Below, piece after piece: positions 56,001-64,000 of a stretch of DNA of 64,000 nucleotides (within the stretch, counting starts at the first letter, position 1; each line of letters starts with the position of its first letter). The stretch is from assembly GCA_963575745.1 (NCBI GenBank), contig CAUYUJ010021704.1:135378-199377 (forward strand), read 5' to 3'. The position numbers and the translations under genes were made by a program. Source of the DNA: Prorocentrum cordatum. Taxonomy: Eukaryota; Sar; Dinophyceae; Prorocentrales; Prorocentraceae. The notes under the pieces were generated by a model that was not told the DNA's origin, made no database searches, and worked only from the letters and a program-made list of their open reading frames with translations.

Positions 56001-56265
56001 AAGGGAAACCAAAGGGCAGGGGGGGGAATACGGGAGGGGGGGGTAGGGCGGAGGCCCCAGGTCAGATTGCGCCCCCCCCCTGGGTCTCGGTGGCCCTCCT
56101 TCCCCTCCACAGTCCCCCCCCGCCTTGCGGGAGGGGGTTCCTGGATGGGGGGTCCTGGGGGGGGTCCTGCCTGTGGTGGGGGAGGGTGGTTCCGGATCAG
56201 AATGCCGCCCCCCCACCCGGGTCCAGGCGGCTCCTGGGTGGGGGGGGTCCCTGGGGAGGTCCCGC
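56000..56265. repeat. Poly-G/poly-C block
   Basis: G-runs and C-runs with GGGTCCTGGGGGGGGTCCTG-type units, similar in texture to the blocks around the CTACTCA array. Confidence 0.65.
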
Positions 56266-56689
56266 CTTCAGGGTCGGCGGCACACGCCGTGCGGCCTTCA
56301 CGGTGCAAAAGCCGCTACTTGTGGCCTTGGGAAGCCTGTCCAAAGAATAATCGACACGACCTCATCCGAATCGGCCCGCGGGGGCGCTGCCCGACGCACG
56401 GGCACACTACAGCATGACAAAAAATCCGAATTGCGTTTTAATTGCATTAGACGCTGCGTTTGGCCCCTTCAAGGAGGATCGCCAAGCGCAGCGGCCAGCG
56501 CTGCGATGCCCGCGACGCCAACCTGCCCCGACAGAAGCAATCGCCACCTCGGCGCTGTCGAAAACGAGCCGCCGACGTCGACCTCTGGCCACGAATCCAG
56601 CCGCGGCGACGAGCCCGTGCAACGTGGGCCCCCCCCAAAAAAATTGGTCGGAGATGACACGTACGTGTTCTATGTGTTAATTAAGTAGA

Positions 56690-57480
56690 TGCGTTCGCCC
56701 CCCCTGGAGATGCTGCGTAGATATGTTTTAAATGTGTTCGTCCATCCAGAGATATGTCCCGTAGCTGTATTGTAAGTGTGGTCGTCCCCCCGGAGATGTT
56801 TCGTAGATTTGTTGCAACTGTGTTCGTCCATCCAAATGTGTCCCGCGCGAAGGTACTGTAAATGTCTTCGTCCCTCCGGAGATGTTCCGTAGATGTGTTG
56901 TAGATGTTCTGCATATTTGCTCGCCCCTAAAATTTGTTGTGGATGTCTCGTCGATGTGTTGTACATGTTTTCACGCCCAGAAGTATGTCGTATATGTATC
57001 GTAGATAATGTGTATATGTTCTCGCCCTTGGGACAGGTTCCTGAGATGTACCGGAGGTCTCTGCACATGTTCTCGGGCGAGGTTCTGCCCGCGAACGGAA
57101 TCGGCATCGCGTGGCAACGTTAATTTTACATGACAGTATGCAAGCCGTCAGGCGATGTTCGCTCTGCGAATGGAAACGGGCTCGCGCGATCGTGCTTTCG
57201 GTCGACGCGGCCGCATCGTTTTCGATCCCGCGACGGCTCGTCGGAGATGTTTCGGAGATGTCGTAGATGGTTGTAGATGTTTCGCTCCCCAGATATATTT
57301 CGTAGGAGTTAGGTAAATGGTGTCGCCGCCCCCCCGAATCTGTGTTGTAAATATGTCGTAACTGTTATGAAGATGGTTTCGCCCCCCAGAGATGTGTCGT
57401 AGGTGTTTCGGACATGTGATGTAGATGTGTTCGCACCCCTGGACATGAGTCGAATATGTTTCGGAAATGTTCAGGAAATG
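56690..57480. repeat. Degenerate ~45-50-bp tandem array (CGTAGATGTGTT units)
   Basis: About 15 diverged units with GGAGATGTTTCGTAGATGTG and TTCGTCC(A/C)TCC. One stretch (57,060-57,240) is interrupted by unique sequence. Translates to regular Asn/Tyr-rich peptides in a minus frame, which I regard as non-coding. Confidence 0.7.
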
Positions 57481-58100
57481 TAATGCCGCGTGCGTGACGA
57501 CACTCGCCAAATCCTGCAGCGGGCCTAACCTGCCTCCCTCCGCCATCCTTCCTCATCCCTCCTCCCTCTCCCTCCCTCCTCCATCCTCCCGTCCCTCCCC
57601 GTACATCCCTCCTCCCTCCTTCCCCCTCCTCATCGATTCTCCCCCTTCGCCTTCCTTTTCGCCCCTTCCAACACTCGTGTACCGCTGCGCCAGATCAAAC
57701 CACCAAACCGCGCGATCCGCCCACCGCACAAATAAAAAACTTGGGCCGACGGAGTGTCACAAAACCGTTTCCAGGTCAAACCTCCCCGAACAAAAACTGG
57801 ACAGCCCACCTGTCGCGGCCGTTACTTCACAACACAGAGAGCAGCACTCGTCATTCTTGCCCCCCGCACACAAGATGGCCGTCATTGTCATTAGTTCAAC
57901 GCGAGCAATCGATTGGCAACTTGGACCTTCCCTGGTGTAACTAACCGTAGTAGGGTGTTAGAGCACCCCCCAATCAGGGGTAATTAAGTATCTTCCGGCG
58001 GCATCATTGAAGGACTGGGGTCCCACCAGGATGGGGTTACCTAATCATTTGTTTCCGCGGCACCCGCCGCGCAACAATGACGACGACAGTGTCATTCCTG
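57480..58100. other. Unique sequence, no gene recognised
   Basis: CCCTCC-rich from 57,535 to 57,640, then mixed sequence. No exon recognised. Confidence 0.4.
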
Positions 58101-58109
58101 AGTAGGAGG

Positions 58110-58830
58110 AGGAAGAGGAGGAGGAGGGGGAGGAGGATGAGGAGGAGGACCAGTGCAAACCCAAGAGCCATCAACGATGTTGGAATACACCCTACCTCCA
58201 AGCTCCCTTTCATAGGACCCTACCACCGCCCATTTCCATTGAGGGAAATGCCTCGCTGGAAGACAACAGTTTGAAGACCCTGATAGCATGCCAAAACATT
58301 GTTCTCGGGATTCGAACGCCACGGATCAACCTGACTGCTGCGTCTTGTCGATCTTGGATCGCGACAGAACGCCATTCTCAGGATTTCACCTCCGTGAATC
58401 AACGAAACCGTCGTACCCGCAAAATCCTGAACCCTTCCAAAAACACCATTTCTGGTACGCTGGTCATGGGAATCCGTGAAGCTCATGCAACTGATATAAA
58501 CGAATGTGCGCGGCGCTAAAGCGAGAACCACATTTTGAAAAGGAACCGCCCTCAACCTGCGAAACTCTTGCAACTTTTAGAACGAATGTGCGCGGCGCTA
58601 GGGCGAGAACCACATTTTGAAAACAGGTTCTCCTCAATCCGTGCAGCTCTTGCAAACTGTTAGGACGAATGTGCGCGGCGCGAAGGCGACAACCACATTT
58701 TGATAACGGGTCGCCCTCAATCCTTGGAGCTCTTGCGAATGTTTAGAACGAATGTGCGCGGCGCTAAGGCGAGAGCCACATTTTGAAAATCAGTCGCCCT
58801 CCATCTGTGAAACTGTTTTTTGTAAACTTC
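58110..58830 (+). repeat. Composite element A, copy 2
   Basis: A GAG-rich stretch is followed by GGACCAGTGCAAACCCAAGA (58,147-58,166), then sequence partly matching copy 1 (TTCGAACGCCACGGATCAAC region), then four 83-bp units (GAATGTGCGCGGCG at 58,502, 58,584, 58,667 and 58,750). Opposite orientation to copy 1. No protein-coding frame is shared. Confidence 0.78.
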
Positions 58831-58924
58831 AGACCCATAAATGGTGAGGATGTCTCAAGCGAAACGCCCGGCCCGCCCTGAAAACTGGCCTCGGGGTGCG
58901 AACGGGAGAAGTTATTTATCAGGG

Positions 58925-58980
58925 AAATGAGTGGAGGAGGAGGAGGAGGGAGGAGGAGGGAGAAGGAGGAGGAGGAGGTC
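58925..58980. repeat. (GGA)n microsatellite
   Basis: GGAGGA triplets with some GGGAGG units, between element A and the LINE tail. Confidence 0.85.
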
Positions 58981-59234
58981 TTAGAACAAGTCCTATTCAC
59001 CGCCAGGGCCGATGCTAAAGAGCTTTAGCGGTAAAGCAGTACGGATCCTGCGCCGCGTGCTGCTCTCTGTGAGCTTGGGCCCGGCACGGGCCCCCGAAAG
59101 CTTGCAGGCCCTGCGCGCCCGCTCAAAGCGCCGCCGCCGCGCCAGGACGGCGAGACGGTGCCGTGCGCCCGAAAGCGGCCACAGGCGCCGCGAGAACCGC
59201 TGGCGGCCAAGGCATCGCCAAACTACCAGGAGAG

Positions 59235-59262
59235 GGAGTGGAGTGGAGTGGAGTGGAGTGGA
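59235..59262. repeat. (GGAGT)n simple tail beyond the LINE
   Basis: Five GGAGT pentamers, CCACT-type on the element's strand, about 26 bases past the LINE stop codon. This is a candidate 3' tail left by target-primed reverse transcription. Confidence 0.7.
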
Positions 59263-59287
59263 CTCCGCTGCGCAGCAGGTTCGAATC

Positions 59288-61940
59288 TTAGGAAGGCCTG
59301 GACAGACGAGCATTCGAACGCCGAGTAGTTTGCTCAGCTCGGCTCAGAACTTTGGGATGTAACCCCCGTGCAATTCTGTCAAAGTACTCTTGCCCCGTGG
59401 CGGACTTCCTCTTACTACAGGGGCCCTTAAGAGATCGCAGAGCCTTATCCGCGATAACCCCACACTCTGTGCAAAACCAAATCTGAAGGGTCGGGTGAAC
59501 ATTCAGGGTATGCGTAGAGTGGGCCCAACCCCCCGCGATATGAACTCGCGACCCCTTTAAAGGCGAAAACACAACCCCATCGACATTGTACAGCCTAGGA
59601 CATTCAGATTCGACGAATTCCTGAGCGGTAGCGAGGGATGCAGAACAGAAACAGGAGAGGCAACGTCGGCCGCAGTCGGCCAGACGGTGCCTGGACATGA
59701 GGGCAGCAACAGCAGCAGCTGAGGGAGGCGGAGGAGGAGGAGGAGCGGGAGGAGGCGGGACCTCAGAAGGGCCCCCAGGGCCTCGGGTGGCATCCCTTTC
59801 CCTTCTCTCAGCCTCCTGGCTGGCAGCCATGCTATCAAGCGTGGCTCGGAGGAGCCTCAAGCGGACGAGGTACGCCCTCCGCTCAGCCAGCAGGATGGGT
59901 TGACGGACCTCGGCGGGCAGCCTGGCTCTGGCCGCTGCACAGCCCGCGAACTCGTCGGCGAGCAGGTTGCCGATGACAAGGTACCTGTTCACCGTCTGGG
60001 CGGCAACGTCCTGAGCCGTGCTGTGGGACGGCGTCCAGAGTACCGTCACCTCGGCGTGGCGGCGTGAGCTCATCAGGTCCCCGATGAGCTTCCATAGGTC
60101 GGCGTCCTCGCCTGCTGGGTTCAGGTAGGCTTGGGAGTACCAGCCCGCCGCAACGTACTCGCAGTCCGTCACGTAGGTGAGGTACCTGGTCGTGCACCAG
60201 AGCGCGAGGTACAAGGAGTAGAGCTCCCCTCTCGCCACCACTTGGCGCGGGCCACCAAGCTGGCCGAAAACTGCACCATGTCGGTTGATCTCGGGCAGCA
60301 GGCTGGCTACACATACTATGGCAACTCCGATCCGCATGAAATCACTGATGCTCGCATCTGGTCCTCCACTGGCGTCACCGAATATCTCGACTGGTGACTC
60401 AGCGCTCCCCGCCCCGAAGATCCCTTCGGAGAGCTCGTTGTTGCCCGTGAACTCCAGGACCGTGTCCTTCGGTGGGGGCGGGGTCTGGGTCCACTGGCTC
60501 GGTAGCAACCCGCGTAGCCAGAAACACTCGGTGGCGTCCGTCTGGGCCAGCGCGGCTGAAACCAAAGACTCTGAGCGAGTATAGGGCGTGGCCGACACGT
60601 TCTTGCTGCACTGCCAGAATCTGTGCTTGGCCGTTTCTGGTGCCTCTCGGCAGCGGTCACACATGTTGCTGCACTTATAACCCTTCAATTCATCATAGCG
60701 CCTCTGTCGCGTCCAATATCCACCTGTAGCAATATTGATCAGCAACTCGGTGAGGCGCACACCGTGAGGGAGTTGCCCAACTTGTTTGAGCAACAGCCGA
60801 AATGACCGATTGTCAACTCCATGCTCGACTCCACCTCCGCAGTAGTGTTTGGCAGCCGTGGCCCACACCACCTGGGCTGCCGACTGACGTACATCCTTCA
60901 ACAATTCACGGTGTGTGTCCAGAAACTTATTGCCCGTATATATGGCGTCTGGAAATTGCCATTCCTCCGACCCCGTGGGCGTGGTGCACGACCACGTGTC
61001 CACATCCTCAGGGTTCCAATTGATGCGGAGGAGGGTGAGGATTACTGCAGACACAGGGCCACGAACTGCACGCACCTGATGTTGAGGGTCCAGCTGTGAC
61101 AGATGGTCTCGGACATGGTGCCAGACTTGTCGTACTCGCTGGCGCAGACCTGGCTGTTGCTGCCAGACGCTAAGCCACATGTCCACGGTCCTGGCTGGCA
61201 TCGCCACTGCAGGGTCCCCTCCTGGCGCTCTCAGGTCCAGAAGGGTAGTGAGGCAGCGGCCTCTAGTAGCAGCTGCGCAGATCTGACCGAGTCGACGGCG
61301 GTGGGTGGTCAGCTGGTGGCCGAACATCCCGTGCACCTCGAAGCCGTAGGAGCCCGCAGGTTGGCAGCCGTTGCGCTCCAGCCGCGTCGTGATCCCGTAC
61401 CGCCGAGTAGCTCGGCTGAATCTCTTCACCTTCTCGTTCATCGCTCCGTGTTTGATCTGTCTCTGCGTCCTGGTAGCACGGCCCTGCTTGCCGCAGCTGA
61501 AGTCCACCCCCAGGTACGGCGCTTGCGCCAGAGCCCTGACTGGGAAACCCTTGAGCTTGGCAGCCCGGGCTACAGCACGAGCGTCAGCGGCGTTCGTGCA
61601 CATGACGACTGACTTCTTGGCCAACTTGAGGCCTGCCTTGGCAAGCTCTTGGCCCGCCTTCACAACTCCGCGTATGAGGTTAGCCCTTACTGCCTGGCGT
61701 GAGCCCGTGATCTTCTGGCAGATATCGTCTATCCAAACGCGGTGGTTCATCCTGGGTGTCGCCGTAACCACCACCTGCATCACGAAGTGGGTGAGGATCT
61801 TGGCGAATCTGGTTCCCCCTCGCAGCCCCTGGATGACTGACTGGCAGGGCTCGAAGGGGGTGCACACTGCTCCCTCCTGGGATAACGTCCGCATCGTGAT
61901 GCACTGGAGGAGCTCCAAATATAAAATGACTGGTGGAAAT
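59288..61940 (-). pseudogene. LINE reading frame, 3' part (RT motifs B-E, zinc cluster, RNase H)
   Basis: Continues the element in the other frame from about 61,940 (PFPPVILYLEL). All four acidic RNase H residues (D534, E584, D604, D674) and the conserved His (H651) are visible, as is the RT Asp pair in WIDD, so the domain itself is intact. The change of frame corresponds to one missing base, or a -1 shift, relative to the upstream part. The stop lies at 59288-59290. Confidence 0.82.
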
Positions 61941-64000
61941 GGAGCCTCAAGGCCGCCCTCGCCAGGGGCAGCCAAGGTATTGAATCATAAAATTCCTGAA
62001 TGTCAAGCAGTCCTTGACCAAATTCCATTCGCATCCAGTGCGCTACCTCTTCATCAATGGCATGAAGATATGCTTCGCGTAAACAACTGTTCCCAGCAAC
62101 TGCGGCATCCCATGCCTGTTCTTCATCTTTGCTCCACTGCTTAACTATAGGTTCCCGAACGTGGGACCAAAGGCGGCCTATCATAGGTATCATACCTATG
62201 CCTCTGTCGCCCTGGGATTTCTTGGGAGTCAAGAAGGTCACGATGAGCTGTGTCTGAGCTGGCCAAGCGAGCAAGGCTTCTGCATTCTTCAAAATGTCTG
62301 TAAATTCCTCCATGGCCTCACGAGGGAGGCGTTGAAAGTCGACTGGGCCCAGAACATCCACCCCCAGCCCTGCCTTAGCCTTCATGGCCTTGGCGCTGGC
62401 GTAGACCAGGTCTGGGGTAAGCTCAGGAAGATCATCACCCTGGGCCGCTTCTCGAATGAGTCGAAACACTTCCGTTATCTCGCTGACGTCAGGGGGCCGT
62501 GGAGCCCACATCCGCTTGAAGGTCACCGCTTTATGCTCCATGATGTCGGCTGGATGAACGAGGGTGCGATCCCCCACCTCCAGCTCACTCGGTGGTAGTG
62601 GGTTCGCCTTCAGCGACTTGTGGAGGATGCCCACGGCCTCTGGCTGCATCACAAAGGTCTTAAAGTTGGAGATCGACTCGTGAACTGCCGCGCGCTGAGC
62701 CCTGCTGGCCACGCGCTTCGCTGCAATGACATAGTTCTCCAGCACTGGGGTCGGCAACCGACTCGGGTCACCGAGGACTGCCAGCCACTGGTCCCACGGG
62801 GCCTCGCGACCCGCATTCAATAGGTTGTGCACCCCTTCAGGCCTGGACTGCCGTAGGAGGGTACTAGCCTTGCCGTACTCCTGCTGCTGGCGCTGGCCGT
62901 TGTCCCTGCACTGGTGCCTGAGGACTCCAGCGAGCACCGTGTGGACGCGCGTCCACCACTGGCTACGTTGATCATGCAGGGCGAGTTCCCGAACATGGGC
63001 AGTGACCCTCATGGGCTTCTCATGGATCCTGGGCCCCACGGCGCGCGTGGGCCCAGCAGGGGGCCTGACATGATGGCGCGTATGGAAAGCCTGCTCGACC
63101 GCCGCCACCCAAGTCGCGCACTGCCCCGCGAGGAGCTTTCCGCGAGCAGGTTCAAGCGAAAAGGCTACGGAGGAGGAAAGGAAAGGGGAGAGACTCGCCA
63201 CGGCATCCGCTCCCGACCGAAAGCCCACCTGCTGTCGAGCCTCGGCCCACGTGGACGCAGGAATTTCAAACGGAGGGTCGGGCACATCTTCGACCACGGG
63301 GCACGAGGGGGCATCCTGCTGGGAGGGGTCGGGGCGATGCGACTGAACACTGCTACTACCTACGTTGCTGCTAACTAAGGGGTTACTTGAAACCGCCGAG
63401 GGGGGAAGGGGTTGGGCCTCGCATACCGACGAATTGACACTCACATTGACTGCATCGAGCTTTTTGTCTCCGACGGCCGATGCGCCGACCGCACCCGATC
63501 CATCAGACGACAGCTCGCTACCAAGGCGTGAGTCAGTACAAAAATTAAACTCGTGGGCCCAGGGGTCCTCCTCCTCCTCAGGGAAAGCCAAAAAATCGTG
63601 GCCCAGATCAGGGTCCTGATCGGCCTCCTCAGCCACCTGGGAACGCGATGTCCCAAGGTGCACGGGGGGCTCCAAAACATCCCCGAAGGCCTCCTGAAAA
63701 CCCGCGACCCTCTTGGCGTGAGCCTCCTGGCGCTTAACAGCCGCAACGGACCTGGCCTGGCTGGACTTGGATCCAGGAGTGGGCTCACACCGAGGCCTCG
63801 GGAGTTGGGGCAACTTCGGGGGCAGGGAAATCTCACGCGTCCTAAGGGTCTGGCCCGAAGCTCGTAGGCTCAAGGCTAGACCGAGATGAGGCTTCCACGG
63901 GACGCTTCTGACTACTTCTAGACTCTGGATGAATGAGGACGCGGCAGCGCTCATATAAACAAAGTCGATCATTGTGTCTGGTCCTTTTTTTCTGGGCACA
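61780..64000 (-). pseudogene. LINE reading frame, 5' part (N-terminal region and RT motifs up to A)
   Basis: Open from the window edge, so the true start is outside; the first in-window ATG (MIDFVYM) need not be the start. The N-terminal ~400 residues are Pro/Ser/Asp-rich with no recognised domain. The RT finger and motif A follow. After about 61,940 the frame turns into low-quality Ser/Arg-rich sequence and stops at 61780, the usual sign of a frameshift. Confidence 0.8.

Larger units (their letters stand above)
59288..64000 (-). mobile_element. LINE-type retroelement with RT and RNase H, right end cut by window edge
   Basis: Two overlapping minus-strand frames (64000-61780 and 61975-59288) together encode one retroelement polyprotein. 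The first carries an N-terminal region without recognised domain, then RT finger motifs (KAGLGVDVL, LIVTFLTPKK, GIGMIPMIGRLW) and RT motif A (LLDIQEFYDSI). The second carries RT motif B (QSVIQGLRGG, about residue 45), motif C (WIDDI, 81-85), motif D/E (LGVD, 155), a Cys/His cluster (C435, C439, C442, H451, C456), an RNase H domain (D534, E584, D604, H651, D674) and a C-terminal Cys-rich segment ending near GPCSKRK. The element copies its RNA into DNA at a nicked site. The frame change near 61,940 breaks motif A from motif B, so this copy is probably inactive as read. Confidence 0.85.

Noticed and set aside
59270-59300. GGTTCGAATCT, a tRNA B-box-like sequence next to the LINE end
   Set aside because: No A box or cloverleaf could be drawn on either side.
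1-64000. CRISPR array or bacterial operon interpretation of the tandem repeats
   Set aside because: Repeats are contiguous without unique spacers, no cas-like genes are present, and the window carries eukaryotic introns and LINEs.

Overview
The window looks like nuclear DNA of a GC-rich, repeat-laden protist, most likely a dinoflagellate. This is inferred from the sequence alone. The reasons are: a LINE-type retroelement with an RT whose catalytic box reads W-I-D-D and a C-terminal RNase H, in a style familiar from dinoflagellate genomes; a gene whose introns appear to start with GT, GC or GA and are flanked by short direct repeats; a pyrimidine-rich AG just before its first ATG, as expected for spliced-leader trans-splicing; and a very high simple-repeat content. 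I see no bacterial operon, rRNA, convincing tRNA or CRISPR array. Nearly all long open frames here are translations of tandem repeats and not genes.

The main gene lies on the minus strand and was pieced together from short exons between about 41.57 and 18.75 kb. It encodes a predicted ER-targeted J-domain protein: signal peptide, J domain with HPDK, a linker, then the start of a thioredoxin-like domain. Nine exons of 27 to 106 nt join in phase across introns of up to 5.8 kb. The 3' part was not resolved; two weak candidate exons lie near 14.4 and 8.4 kb. The reading frames of the two retroelements also run on the minus strand. One is a 5'-truncated LINE tail (zinc finger plus restriction-like endonuclease) lying in an intron at 36.0-37.1 kb. 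The other is a near full-length RT/RNase H LINE at 59.2-64.0 kb, broken by one frameshift and running off the right edge.

Layout: 0-3.2 kb unique sequence and GC minisatellites; 3.2-6.1 kb CAT/CTC microsatellites; 7.5-8.0 kb a 46-bp array; 9.2-9.6 kb G-rich repeats; 9.84-10.79 kb an almost pure alternating purine-pyrimidine tract; 11.1-17.1 kb an array of ~100-bp units duplicated as a ~2.6-kb block; 17.1-17.6 kb element A; 19.6-21.6 kb element B (90-bp units); 21.6-41.6 kb host gene exons, introns, foldback elements and microsatellites; 42-50.5 kb low-complexity arrays; 50.6-53.4 kb element B again, inverted, now with 77-bp units; 53.7-57.5 kb further minisatellites; 58.1-58.8 kb element A again, inverted; 59.2-64 kb the LINE.

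The most unusual points are the intron boundaries of the J-protein gene (GT/GC/GA donors with direct repeats up to 6 nt) and the two composite repeat elements A and B. A and B recur in mirror order with conserved ends.
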